From Tuctoria greenei (Eukaryota; Streptophyta; Magnoliopsida; Poales; Poaceae), in contig JAYESD010000008.1 in NCBI GenBank assembly GCA_036927565.1, positions 117,145,498 to 117,209,497 of the forward strand: DNA of 64,000 nt, in the 5' to 3' direction. This document shows positions 44,181 to 54,695 of the stretch, in pieces. The notes under the pieces were generated by a model. The model saw nothing but the letters and a program-made list of their open reading frames with translations. It did not search any database and had not been told where the DNA came from. How positions within the stretch are numbered: position 1 is the stretch's first letter; each line of letters opens with the position of its first letter. The translations under genes were made by a program, and so were the position numbers.

Positions 44181-46082
44181 TGTAGGATCGAAGAGCACGT
44201 GAAAAGCTACCAGAGGGGGGGTGAATGGTAGATTTAAAAATCTTACGCAGCGGAAACAAATAAACCCCAAACCCTTTTGGCAGAAAAACGATCTGTTAAA
44301 GAAATCGTGTGTGAGACTAATCTAAACGTATTTCACCATGACAAAAGTGATAGATATCAGAGAGAATCAAGTCACGAAGACAACACAAAAAGAATCACTC
44401 AACTCCGTTGAGAAAAACTCAAGTTATGATCGAAAGATCAAACAAAGGTCAATCTGCCCTATCCGAGAAAAATAGTTCTGGAATGCTGCAAAGAAACTCG
44501 TGTAGATCAGAAACCTCAAATCCAATGACCGTGAAATTTTGACATATGATAGATAATCAAGTTGTGAAGACAACCGAAAAAGAATCACGTCAATTGGATC
44601 TGTAAAACTCGAGTTATGATAAAACCACCGACGAAAGGTAGTGCTGTCCAGAAACTCGACGAGTAAAACTTGTCTGGAACAAGTCGGACGAACAAGGCAC
44701 AAAAGTTCCTTCAAACTATGAATTTTATTCAATAGAAAACAAGAGGAACAGCCCCAAAGTCGTCTCTCACGATCTTTGGCCTTCCCTTGCTTATATAACC
44801 AGCCCTTAGGCCATCCCAATCTCAACTAGGACTCCAATCCTAATCCGATCACAATCGGAACTTTCTATAACTGCTTAGGACTCTTCTATACGCAGATAGA
44901 AGCAATCTTAAGACTTCCAAACACCTTAGGAACGTATCCCACATTCCTAAACAACTCAAATTCGTGACACACACGAAATCCTAACATAACCAACTCGATA
45001 TTTCCATACCGAGCCATAACCGACTCAGCTAGCAGCCTAAGTCTTCAACCAATACAATCTGATCCTTCCGATCAGATCTTCCTTCCATAATCCGTCTCTA
45101 GAAGCATATTTCCACGTCATGCACCTCATGCATACGTGCAAACACCTTCCTTCGACCTTCATATGCACTGTCCTTGATTCAATCATCCTGTGCGACCTCC
45201 TGACCCGCTCAACCACAGTTCCTCCCGAACTTGGTTGTTGGAACCTCATCTCCTCCTGAGACTAGTCCAATGGATCCCGTCACCAGCCATGACTTGAACT
45301 CAAGCAACACCTGCACATGAATAAACAACCAATCTATACGAGCCCAAGTCCTCGACTTGACTCACGTTAGTTCCGAACACAACACCTTACGTGAGAACCT
45401 CACATAAGCATGTTGCAAAACCACAGTAGAAACGATATCAACCGTATCATTCAAAACGCACCAAAAACTTAGCAAATGAAAACTAAGCAATCTTTCCAAT
45501 CAAGTAAAGCAAGTACGAGACATTGCAAATGCAAAGCAGAAGCACTGCGGTCAAGTTCCGGACCTTGCCAGAGCAACCCGGAGCTTGAGCCGGAGCTAAC
45601 AAGAGCTAGTAGAACCTAGTGCCGGAGCTTACCAAAACTAGTAGATCCTGGATCCGGAGCTTATCAAAACTAGTAGATCCTGGATCCGGAGCTTATCAAA
45701 ACTAGTAGATCCTGGATCCGGAGCTTATCAAAACTAGTCGGAACTAGTCAACCCAAAACCCGGAGCTAGACAAAGTACATCGAAGCTTAGCATCCCGGAG
45801 CTAACGAAAATATGCCAGAGCTATCAAATATATGCCGGAGCTAAAGATAAAGCTCACCGGAGCTAACCAAAGCTGGTCGGACCATACCAAGAAGTCGGAC
45901 CTAGCATCAAACGTAACCGGAGCTACCCAAAGCAAGCCGGACCTATCGTCGGACCTTGCTGTAGCTCGGAGCTAGAGTCGGACCTTGATAAAAAAGGTGT
46001 TTTGGTGATATTAAAAACTTTTATCATCAAAGCCAAGTGTATTCACTACAAGCCAATGTATTCAGCACACATAGGTCTTACA
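44181..46082 (-). repeat. Copia D 3' LTR (left copy)
   Basis: tgtaggatcg to ggtcttaca on the plus strand. The part 45560-45990 is built from ccggagcta-type repeats, with a 34-bp unit (actagtagatcctggatccg + gagcttatcaaa) repeated three times at about 45640-45740. ORFs 44424-44825 and 45037-45249 recur in every copy of this LTR and are not considered genes. Confidence 0.92.
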
Positions 46083-46095
46083 ATCTCCCCCTTGA
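46083..46095 (-). other. Copia D polypurine tract
   Basis: On the minus strand caagggggagat immediately precedes the 3' LTR, the plus-strand DNA primer of reverse transcription. Confidence 0.85.
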
Positions 46096-47161
46096 TGAAT
46101 GCATTGGCAACACCATTTAAAATTCCGAACATTGGCTTATTCAAATAAAAGTTTTGAAAACAATTTCTCCCCTTTTTGTTTAAATAAAAAATAAAATGAG
46201 ACTTTTTGTTTAAATAAAAAATAAAATGAGAAGGAAAAAAATATCCCATATTATCTCTCCCCCTTTATTAACTTTCCTTATGCACATATTCTCTTCATGC
46301 TTATCTCTTCCTTTTTGAATGTGTGATTAATCTCTCCCCCTTTGACAATGTATTCAGCAAGGTAAAAGAGAAATTTTAATTGTTATGAGATATAAACAAA
46401 TTATCTCTCCTTCTTTAGTTGTTATGAGCATATTATAACATATACATATAAACAAAGCTCACCCAAGTCATACTATCAAGTTTCTTACACTATCACATTA
46501 ATGAGATACATAATGTAGTGTAAGCCATGCTAGAAAGCAAGTGTGATTTTCAATTTTAGCAGGTCACGATCTCACAAACTCAACTATTTCAAAACCTGAA
46601 AGCATGACATTTGTCGCTGCATCTTATTATTTTTCAAAGCATAAATTTAGATAATATAATATTTGCAAGAGATTATTTGCTCATCTGCCTTATTCTAACC
46701 AACCAAGCCAAGCCTACGTCATTTGACAATCAGAAGCTTAAGGACATGGTTTTAGTCATACACAACTTCTTCCAAGTTCATATCTAAGTGCAATGACAAG
46801 CCATCTCGAAAGAAGAAGTGCGATGCATGCATATTCTCTTGATCTTTTCTCAATTTATATTTGTTCATAAAAACTCAACATGTGAGTTGATTACTTGATA
46901 AATTCTTAATGATTAAAAGCATTTGTGAGCATGCAACAAGTTCAAAACAGCAAGAAGGTTCGACCATGACCAGATTTAGTGTAAGTAATTATTCCAATTA
47001 CTAGACATGGCAAAAACTACAAAAAGTATAACACGAGTAATGTAGTAAGAACTTTCAGCATGTAAAAGGAATCACAAAGTCATATATGTATGAAATAATA
47101 TGCTCATATTATTTTAATTTCAGATTCACACATAGACTTCCTAAGTTTCAAAAACTCCCCC
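46096..47161 (-). other. Copia D 3' untranslated region
   Basis: About 1.07 kb between the pol stop and the polypurine tract, AT-rich, with a duplicated gactttttgtttaaataaaa block (about 46160-46225) and several internal ctccccctt purine-tract-like motifs (on the minus strand aagggggag), for example near 46257-46263 and 46335-46341. No ORF of interest. Confidence 0.7.
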
Positions 47162-50100
47162 TCAATTTAAGCCATGAGGATGCATAACCCCTATTTCACT
47201 ACGAATGTAACAAAAACGAGTGAAATCCAAAGGTTTTGTAAAAATGTCAGCCAATTGTTGTTCGGTATCTACATGGTGAAGCACAATGTTTCCTTTTTCA
47301 ACATTATCACGGAGAAAGTGATACCTAATGTCAATGTGCTTAGTTCTAGAATGTTGCACGGTGTTTTTAGCAATGCAAATAGCACTAGTGTTATCACAGA
47401 ATAGTGGAACACTATCTAGATCAACCCCATAGTCCTTAAGTGTTTGAACAATCCAAAGAATTTGTGAACAAGCACTAGCAGCAGCTACATACTCAGATTC
47501 GGCTGTGGATTGTGCAACTGAACTTTGTTTTCTAGAGGACCAAGCAACAAGAGAATTACCAAGAAAATGACAAGCACCGGAAGTACTTTTCCTATCAATC
47601 CTACAACCCCCAAAATCAGCATCCGAAAAAGATTTCAAAGAAACGATTGAGGAAGAAGGAAGAAAAATGCCAAATTCTTGAGTTCCATGTAAGTACCTGA
47701 GAATCCGTTTGACGGCTTGACGATGTGAAACACGTGGGGAAGCTTGAAACCGTGCACAAAGACATACGCTGAATTGTATGTCCGGTCTTGATGCTGTAAG
47801 GTACAAAAGTGATCCGATCATACTTCTATATTCTTTTTGATCCACGGATTCACCATCTTCATCAAGTTCAAGTGTTGTTGCTGTTCCCATTGGTGTCCGA
47901 AGAGGCTTGCTTTTGTCCATGTTGAAGCGCCTTAGGAGTTCTTTGGTATACTTTGTTTGATGCACAAAGGTACCCTCCTTGGTTTGCTTGATTTGCAGCC
48001 CCAAAAAGTAAGTGAGTTCACCCATCATACTCATTTCAAATTCGGAACTCATCATTGCTGAAAACTTGGACACAAGATCATGAGAAGCACAACCAAAAAT
48101 AATATCATCCACATACACTTGAACGAATAATGAGTCATTGCCATGTTTAAGCACAAAAAGAGTTTTATCAGCCTTTCCCATTGTAAACCCCTTTTCAAGT
48201 AAGAATGTTTTTAACCTATCATACCATGCTCTAGGGGCTTGTTTGAGACCATATAAGGCTTTGGACAGTTTGTAAACATGATTAGGAAAATCTGGATTTT
48301 CAAAACCTGGTGGTTGTTTGACATAAACTTCCTCATCTATGTAGCCATTAAGAAAAGCACTTTTAACATCCATTTGATATAGCTTAAAACCTTTAGATGC
48401 TGCGAAAGCTAACAAAATTCTTATGGCTTCTAATCTAGCGACAGGAGCAAAAGTTTCATCAAAATCTAGACCTTCAACTTGAGTGAAGCCTTGAGCAACC
48501 AACCTAGCCTTATTCCTAATCACAACCCCATCCTCACTTTGTTTATTTTTATATACCCATTTAGTTCCAATTAAAGTGTGGCCTTGAGGTGGAGGTACAA
48601 GTTTCCAAACATTATTTCTTTCAAAATTTTCTAACTCTTCTTGCATGGCAATAATCCAAGATTCATTAGTGAGTGCGTGTGATATATCTTTGGGTTCAAA
48701 AGAAGCAACAAAAGCAGAATGAGCATGAGAGTTTGGATCGCAAAACCTGGACCGTGTGACTCGTTCATGCAAGCTTCCAATCATTTGTTGTGGGGGATGA
48801 TCTTTGTAAAAACGTAGGGGAACAAATGTCTCACAAGCTTCTTTTTCATTTGGTTCATTGTAGATTGATGAGCTTGTGATTTGTGGACGATCAGGACCAG
48901 CAGAGGTGACAGCCGGAGCTTGTTCAATGTCCGGAGCTGGACTCGTGTCAACTTCGGAACTACCAGGCAGTATCACCGGCTCTTCTTCATCTTCGAAAAT
49001 GCCCTCCCCCTGAGAATATGAATCTGGTCCTGCAACACCGGAGCTAGTACCTGGGCTAGCTTCATCAAAAGACACTTCACAAGTCTCCACAATTTTGTTA
49101 GTGTCAAGTAAAAGCACACGGTAGCTTCTAGTATGAGATGGATAACCAAGAAACATGCCATCATTGGATCTAGGTTCAAATTTATCAAGATTACCATGTT
49201 TCTTAACAAAGCATTTGCAACCAAAGACCCGAAAGTGTGTAACACTAGGCCTATGTCCAAACCGGAGCTCATATGGTGTTTTACCTAGCTTAGCACGCAA
49301 GAAAACACGATTTGAGACATAACAAGCGGTTGCTAATGCATCAGCCCAAAATTTCCTAGGGGTTTGATATTCATCAAGCATAGTCCTAGCCATCTCAACT
49401 AGGGTTCTGTTCTTTCTTTCTACAACACCGTTTTGTTGAGGTACATATGGTGAAGAAAATTGATGATCTATTCTATTTTCAGCACAAAAGTGATCAAAGA
49501 ATTGATTTTTAAATTCAGTTCCATTATCACTTCTAATTGCTTTTAATGATCCTGGGTGATCAATTGATAATCTAAGAAATAAAGTTCTAAAGTGACTAAA
49601 GACTTCATTCTTAGACGCCATAAAATATACCCAAGAATATCTAGAATAATCATCAACAATAACAAGAGCATACCATTTACCTCCGAAGGATTGAACACGT
49701 GAAGGTCCTACGGTGTCAAGATGCAAAAGTTGACATGGTTCAGTTGTCATGATCATTGTGAGAGGAGTATGTGAACCTGCAACCATCTTAGCATGTCTAC
49801 AAGAAGAGCACACAATTTCTTTGTTTCCTTTAAGCTTAGGTAGCCCACGTATGCGATCAAGAGCACTAACACGCGTTAGGTGATCAAAGCCTACGTGACC
49901 AAGTCTACGATGCCAAAAATATAAGTCCTTTGAATCATTAGCAACTATACACCTATGCTTAGAAGAAGACATATCAAAATCAGCTTTAAAAACTCTTCCA
50001 AACCGAGACATGTTAAAAATAAGCTCATTATTTGAATCTACAACTTTGCAGCAGTTTTTATTGAAAGTAATTTCTAGATTTTCATCTAGCAATTGTGAAA

Positions 50101-50335
50101 CAGAAAGCAAGTTATATTTCAAATTTTTGACAAGTGCCACATCCTTCAAAGTGTAGTGATCATTTACTCTAACCGAACCCTTAGCAATTATAGGAGTTGA
50201 AGAATTATTGGCAAAAGTAACATTCTCTACACGTGACACAAAGGTGAGGGAGGAGAACCAATCTTTGTTACCGGTCATGTGGCGTGAGCAACCTGAATCC
50301 ACAATCCAAATATTCTCCTTCCTCAAGCGTGTAAC
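47162..50335 (-). CDS. pol: Copia D pol: protease, integrase, reverse transcriptase, RNase H (about 1,057 aa)
   Basis: Numbering starts at the TTG at 50324-50326; in-frame codons continue back to the gag TAG at 50336-50338. There is no ATG near the start, so expression probably depends on reading through that stop. Protease: IVDSGCSRHMTG, D10. GAG-pre-integrase with WHRRLGH and CSSCRHAK (about 138-180). Integrase core: D203 (HLDTVGP), D267 (RSDNGTEF), E303 (VVERKNRT). Reverse transcriptase from about 570: D653 (YQMDVKSAFLNG) and YVDD 738-741. RNase H: D902/D904 (SDADFGG), E943, D978. Length and domain order are normal for copia. No lesion seen; likely functional, and a possible source for related copies such as C. 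Confidence 0.95.
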   Translation of the reverse strand, partial: VTRLRKENIWIVDSGCSRHMTGNKDWFSSLTFVSRVENVTFANNSSTPIIAKGSVRVNDHYTLKDVALVKNLKYNLLSVSQLLDENLEITFNKNCCKVVDSNNELIFNMSRFGRVFKADFDMSSSKHRCIVANDSKDLYFWHRRLGHVGFDHLTRVSALDRIRGLPKLKGNKEIVCSSCRHAKMVAGSHTPLTMIMTTEPCQLLHLDTVGPSRVQSFGGKWYALVIVDDYSRYSWVYFMASKNEVFSHFRTLFLRLSIDHPGSLKAIRSDNGTEFKNQFFDHFCAENRIDHQFSSPYVPQQNGVVERKNRTLVEMARTMLDEYQTPRKFWADALATACYVSNRVFLRAKLGKTPYELRFGHRPSVTHFRVFGCKCFVKKHGNLDKFEPRSNDGMFLGYPSHTRSYRVLLLDTNKIVETCEVSFDEASPGTSSGVAGPDSYSQGEGIFEDEEEPVILPGSSEVDTSPAPDIEQAPAVTSAGPDRPQITSSSIYNEPNEKEACETFVPLRFYKDHPPQQMIGSLHERVTRSRFCDPNSHAHSAFVASFEPKDISHALTNESWIIAMQEELENFERNNVWKLVPPPQGHTLIGTKWVYKNKQSEDGVVIRNKARLVAQGFTQVEGLDFDETFAPVARLEAIRILLAFAASKGFKLYQMDVKSAFLNGYIDEEVYVKQPPGFENPDFPNHVYKLSKALYGLKQAPRAWYDRLKTFLLEKGFTMGKADKTLFVLKHGNDSLFVQVYVDDIIFGCASHDLVSKFSAMMSSEFEMSMMGELTYFLGLQIKQTKEGTFVHQTKYTKELLRRFNMDKSKPLRTPMGTATTLELDEDGESVDQKEYRSMIGSLLYLTASRPDIQFSVCLCARFQASPRVSHRQAVKRILRYLHGTQEFGIFLPSSSIVSLKSFSDADFGGCRIDRKSTSGACHFLGNSLVAWSSRKQSSVAQSTAESEYVAAASACSQILWIVQTLKDYGVDLDSVPLFCDNTSAICIAKNTVQHSRTKHIDIRYHFLRDNVEKGNIVLHHVDTEQQLADIFTKPLDFTRFCYIRSEIGVMHPHGLN

Positions 50336-50338
50336 CTA
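50336..50338 (-). promoter_or_regulatory. In-frame TAG between gag and pol (candidate readthrough stop)
   Basis: Minus strand reads TCT-ATG-TAG-GTT-ACA-CGC. Gag upstream and pol downstream are in the same frame (52723 minus 50326 is divisible by 3) with nothing else between them. Stop-codon suppression between gag and pol is known for the soybean SIRE1 lineage; the downstream context here (GTTACA) is not the classic CARYYA signal. Confidence 0.6.
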
Positions 50339-52723
50339 CATAGAAGCACAATACGCCGATGACTCAATACTGGGGTTAGTCAAAAGGCATTTAGGAATCC
50401 AGTACTGAGTCACGCGACGTGCACCAGGAAAAACACGCGAATGCTGAGATAAAACAGCAGGTTTATGAGTCAAAGATTGAGGTTTTCTGTTCTTAACAGT
50501 TGATTTAGAAGTTGTTACTTGTTTAGAGTAAAAACCGGTAGCTCCGGAGGTAAAAGCAGAAGGTCCGGAGGCAAAAACTGAAGCTCCAGAGGGAACAACA
50601 GAAGATCCGGTAGCTCTCGGAGCTATCGGAACTATCGGAGCTGCTTTTGCAGATTTCTTACCAGAAGGTCTGTAAGCTACCTTCTCAAATTTCTGACTCA
50701 CTAGAGCAGGTTGTGTTTTTCTAATTGCATGAAAGTTATAAGATCTAGCAATTTTTCTTTCCTTTTTCTGTTGTTTAGCTAGTCTATAACAAAAATCTAT
50801 GACATGACCATCTCTACCACAGAAGGTACAATGAAATTTAACTTTGTGTTCATGTCTAGATGAGCAAGCAATATTTTTATTTGAAACCGAATGAGGCAAC
50901 ACTCCTGCAGATTTGAAAACCACTTCTTTTTGTTTAGGAACTGTTTGAATCAAACCACTTCCTAATGACCTTACAATTTTAGGTGGATGTGCCTTAGCAT
51001 GAACATGAGAATCAAAACCTAAACCAGTTTTATCTTTGCTAGACTTGGAAGAGTTCAGCAGCAAGTTTAGATTCTTATCCCCATTACAAAACCGACCTAG
51101 TGTCCTATTCATGTCATCAAGTTTCTTGGACAAGTCTAGGCAGTTTTCACATGAAGTTTTTCCTTTTAGTTTGCAATTGGAACAAAATTTAACTTCATGA
51201 GAACGTAAAGCATTGTTCAACATAAAAATTTCATTCATAGCATCTTGCAGTTTCTTATCAAGATTTTCACATGCAAAACAATGCAAGTCAATTGTAGAAC
51301 AGCTAGCATCTTTCAAGTTTTTATCATTAAGTGCAGCAAGCTCTTTGTTCTTTTTAATTTCTTCATCAAGTTTATCTAGAGTGGAGGAGTGTGCACTTCT
51401 TAATGTGGACAATTGTTCATAGATTAAGTCACATGAGGGACATGCATCATCACTAGGAATCAAAGTTTTTAAACGGTTAATTTCAGATTCTAGTGATTCA
51501 ATTTTAGCAGCACTATCCCTAAGCTTTTTGTCCTTTTTCTTGACAATAATAGTTGCACGAGAAATAGCATCACACATTTTATTGCAGGTAGAACATACCT
51601 CATCATCGTCACTATTGTGTTCTGCTTCCTCCTGACTTGATCTTGATCTTGCTTTGCCCGCCATGAAACATAAGTTGGCCAGATCATCATTATCTTCATC
51701 ACTTTCAAAGTCTACATCACTTGAACTGAGCTCTTGAAGCGCGGTGATGAAGCTGTTGATCATCTTGCGTCCTATGGTACCTTTCTTCTTCTTGTTGGAA
51801 TTTCCAGAGGAGGTCCGGATCTTGCTTTGTTTTTCTTCCCGGGTGGTCGGACCCGAAAGGTTAGGGCATTCTGTATGAAAGTGTCCTGTTTTACCACATT
51901 CAAAACAACGTTGAGGTCCGGAGCTTCCTCTCCTTCTAGTTCTCACATTTTGCAATGCTTTTGAGAATCTAGTAGAGATGAGTGCCAACTCCTCTTCTGG
52001 AATTTCTTCGATCTGCTCCAGGGTCAGTGAGGACAACAAAGCAAGGGTATTGCAGGATGATGATTGGCTGGAGCTAGACATATCACGTTGTGAGACAAAT
52101 GCAATAGACTTGTTTGGGTTCTTACGTGCTAGGATGTCAATTTCATGAGTTTTTAGTTTAGAATAAAGTACATCTAATGTAAGAGAACTCATGACAGTTG
52201 ATTCACGAATAGATGTTACTTTCATCTCCCAAATTGTCATGTCTAATGCACTAAGAAGTTGTCTAGCATTCTCAGCATCAGAAAAATTTACATTGACACT
52301 ACGTAAGTTTCTGAGAATTTTATTGAAACGAGCAAAGAGGTCATCGATCGACTCACCTGGTTGCATCTCAAAATGCATATATTCTTTCTTGAACATATCT
52401 TGTTTTACCTCCTTGATTGTGTTGGAGCCTTCATGATAATCACAGAGAGCTCTCCAAACGTCGTATGCTGACCGGAGGTGCGCGACACGATCAAAGTCGC
52501 TTTGAGTGAGTCCTTGGATGATCAAGTTTCGGGCTTTGTTGTTGTTGTCGACGTCCCGGAGGTTCGTGGCCGTGACTTGATCATTGGGTGGCACTTCATA
52601 AGGCTTATACACCTTCTCCCATATTGCAAAGCCTTGTGCCTGGATAAAAGCCTCCATGCGTGCCTTCCAAACCTGAAAATCAATACCAGCAAACACACAA
52701 GGTTTGACGGAGTACGTCTCCAT
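50336..52723 (-). CDS. gag: Copia D Gag (795 aa), ends in TAG in frame with pol
   Basis: Starts at ATG 52721-52723, 47 bases inside the primer site. The N-terminal half has the UBN2-type Gag fold (FQVWKARMEAFIQAQGFAIW, AYDVWRALCDYHEG, LFARFNKILRNLRSV). A first zinc knuckle lies near residue 275 (CFECGKTGHFHTEC), followed by an acidic stretch (SSSDVDFESDEDNDD) and a long coiled coil with CxxC pairs (about 385-560). A second CCHC, CTFCGRDGHVIDFC, lies near residue 635. The C-terminus has Ser/Ala/Gly-rich repeats (VPSGASVFASGPSAFTSGA). Two zinc knuckles and an extended Gag fit SIRE/Maximus elements. The final codons are ATG-TAG, then GTT in the pol frame. Confidence 0.95.
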   Translation of the reverse strand: METYSVKPCVFAGIDFQVWKARMEAFIQAQGFAIWEKVYKPYEVPPNDQVTATNLRDVDNNNKARNLIIQGLTQSDFDRVAHLRSAYDVWRALCDYHEGSNTIKEVKQDMFKKEYMHFEMQPGESIDDLFARFNKILRNLRSVNVNFSDAENARQLLSALDMTIWEMKVTSIRESTVMSSLTLDVLYSKLKTHEIDILARKNPNKSIAFVSQRDMSSSSQSSSCNTLALLSSLTLEQIEEIPEEELALISTRFSKALQNVRTRRRGSSGPQRCFECGKTGHFHTECPNLSGPTTREEKQSKIRTSSGNSNKKKKGTIGRKMINSFITALQELSSSDVDFESDEDNDDLANLCFMAGKARSRSSQEEAEHNSDDDEVCSTCNKMCDAISRATIIVKKKDKKLRDSAAKIESLESEINRLKTLIPSDDACPSCDLIYEQLSTLRSAHSSTLDKLDEEIKKNKELAALNDKNLKDASCSTIDLHCFACENLDKKLQDAMNEIFMLNNALRSHEVKFCSNCKLKGKTSCENCLDLSKKLDDMNRTLGRFCNGDKNLNLLLNSSKSSKDKTGLGFDSHVHAKAHPPKIVRSLGSGLIQTVPKQKEVVFKSAGVLPHSVSNKNIACSSRHEHKVKFHCTFCGRDGHVIDFCYRLAKQQKKERKIARSYNFHAIRKTQPALVSQKFEKVAYRPSGKKSAKAAPIVPIAPRATGSSVVPSGASVFASGPSAFTSGATGFYSKQVTTSKSTVKNRKPQSLTHKPAVLSQHSRVFPGARRVTQYWIPKCLLTNPSIESSAYCASM

Positions 52724-52769
52724 GATGATTAGTCAAAAACCCGTGCAAATCACAAAGATTAGAGCACCG

Positions 52770-52783
52770 TGGCTCTGATACCA
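52770..52783 (-). promoter_or_regulatory. Copia D primer-binding site
   Basis: tggctctgatacca on the plus strand is the complement of tggtatcagagcca, an exact match to the 3' end of plant initiator tRNA-Met. It is two bases from the LTR. Confidence 0.9.
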
Positions 52784-52785
52784 AT

Positions 52786-54690
52786 TGTAGGATCGAAGAG
52801 CACGTGAAAAGCTACCAGAGGGGGGGGGGGTGAATGGTAGATTTAAAAATCTTACGCAGCAGAAACAAATAAACCCCAAACCCTTTTGGCAGAAAAACGA
52901 TCTGTTAAAGAAATCGTGTGTGAGACTAATCTAAACGTATTTCACCATGACAAAAGTGATAGATATCAGAGAGAATCAAGTCACGAAGACAACACAAAAA
53001 GAATCACTCAACTCCGTCGAGAAAAACTCAAGTTATGATCGAAAGATCAAACAAAGGTCAATCTGCCCTATCCGAGAAAAACAGTTCTGGAATGCTGCAA
53101 AGAAACTCGTGTAGATCAGAAACCACAAATCCAATGACCGTGAAATTTTGACATATGATAGATAATCAAGTTGTTAAGACAACCGAAAAAGAATCACGTC
53201 AATTGAATCTGTAAAACTCGAGTTATGATAAAACCACCGACGAAAGGTAGTGCTGTCCAGAAACTCGACGAGTAAAACTTGTCTGGAACAAGTTGGACGA
53301 ACAAGGCACAAAAGTTCCTTCAAACTATGAATTTTATTCAATAGAACACAAGAGGAACAGCCCCAAAGTCGTCTCTCACGAGCTTTGGCCTTCCCTTGCT
53401 TATATAACCAGCCCTTAGGCCATCCCAATCTCAACTAGGACTCCAATCCTAATCCGATCACAATCGGAACTTTCCATAACTGCTTAGGACTCTTCTATAC
53501 GCAGATAGAAGCAATCTTAAGACTTCCAAACACCTTAGGAACGTATCCCACATTCCTAAACAACTCAAATTCGTGACACACACGAAATCCTAACATAACC
53601 AACTCGATATTTCCATACCGAGCCATAACCGACTCAGCTAGCAGCCTAAGTCTTCAACCGATACAATCTGATCCTTCCGATCAGATCTTCCTTCCATAAT
53701 CCGTCTCTAGAAGCATATTTCCACGTCATGCACCTCATGCATACGTGCGAACACCTTCCTTCGACCTTCATATGCACTGTCCTTGATTCAATCATCCTGC
53801 GCGACCTCTTGACCCGCTCAACCACAGTTCCTCCCGAACTTGGTTGTTGGAACCTCATCTCCTCCTGAGACTAGTCCAATGGATCCCGTCACCAGCCATG
53901 ACTTGAACTCAAGCAACACCTGCACATGAATAAACAACCAATCTATACGAGCCCAAGTCCTCGACTTGACTCACGTTAGTTCCGAACACAACACCTTACG
54001 TGAGAACCTCACATAAGCATGTTGCAAAACCACAGTAGAAACGATATCAACCGTATCATTCAAAACGCACCAAAAACTTAGCAAATGAAAACTAAGCAAT
54101 CTTTCCAATCAAGTAAAGCAAGTACGAGACATTGCAAATGCAAAGCAGAAGCACTGCGGTCAAGTTCCGGACCTTGCCAGAGCAACCCGGAGCTTGAGCC
54201 GGAGCTAACAAGAGCTAGTAGAACCTAGTGCCGGAGCTTACCAAAACTAGTAGATCCTGGATCCGGAGCTTATCAAAACTAGTAGATCCTGGATCCAGAG
54301 CTTATCAAAACTAGTAGATCCTGGATCCGGAGCTTATCAAAACTAGTCGGAACTAGTCAACCCAAAACCCGGAGCTAGACAAAGTACGTCGAAGCTTAGC
54401 ATCCCGGAGCTATCGAAAATATGCCGGAGCTATCAAATATATGCCGGAGCTAAAGATAAAGCTCACCGGAGCTAACCAAAGCTGGTCGGACCTTACCAAG
54501 AAGTCGGACCTAGCATCAAACGTAACCGGAGCTACCCAAAGCAAGCCGGACCTATCGTCGGACCTTGCTGTAGCTCGGAGCTAGAGTCGGACCTTGATAA
54601 AAAGGTGTTTTGGTGATATTAAAAACTTTTATCATCAAAGCCAAGTGTATTCACTACAAGCCAATGTATTCAGCACACATAGGTCTTACA
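52786..54690 (-). repeat. Copia D 5' LTR (right copy)
   Basis: Near-identical to 44181-46082; the largest visible difference is the length of a G run near 52819 (about 11 versus 7). It is the promoter-bearing copy, with the TATA motif at 53399-53407. Confidence 0.92.
53399..53407 (-). promoter_or_regulatory. TATA box in the copia D 5' LTR
   Basis: Minus strand ttatataag, upstream (in transcription sense) of the gag start by about 680 bases. The same motif is in the other LTR at about 44790 and in element C near 60675. Confidence 0.6.
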
Positions 54691-54695
54691 AGGAC
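54691..54695. repeat. Target-site duplication of copia D, right copy
   Basis: aggac, identical to 44176-44180. Confidence 0.9.

Larger units (their letters stand above)
44181..54690 (-). mobile_element. Complete copia element D (SIRE/Maximus-like)
   Basis: Two LTRs of 1902 and 1905 bases, perfect 5-bp target duplication aggac, tRNA-iMet primer site, purine tract, and uninterrupted gag and pol separated by one TAG in the same frame. By eye about 20 substitutions distinguish the LTRs, so insertion is recent on the scale of grass genomes. It lies inside the antisense ORF of gypsy B. The two zinc knuckles and long coiled-coil Gag point to the SIRE/Maximus lineage (inference). Confidence 0.95.

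Noticed and set aside
44424..44825. ORFs inside the copia LTR (also at 53174-53434 and 60313-60704)
   Set aside because: They recur only because the LTR recurs; reading frames differ in length between copies and show no domain.
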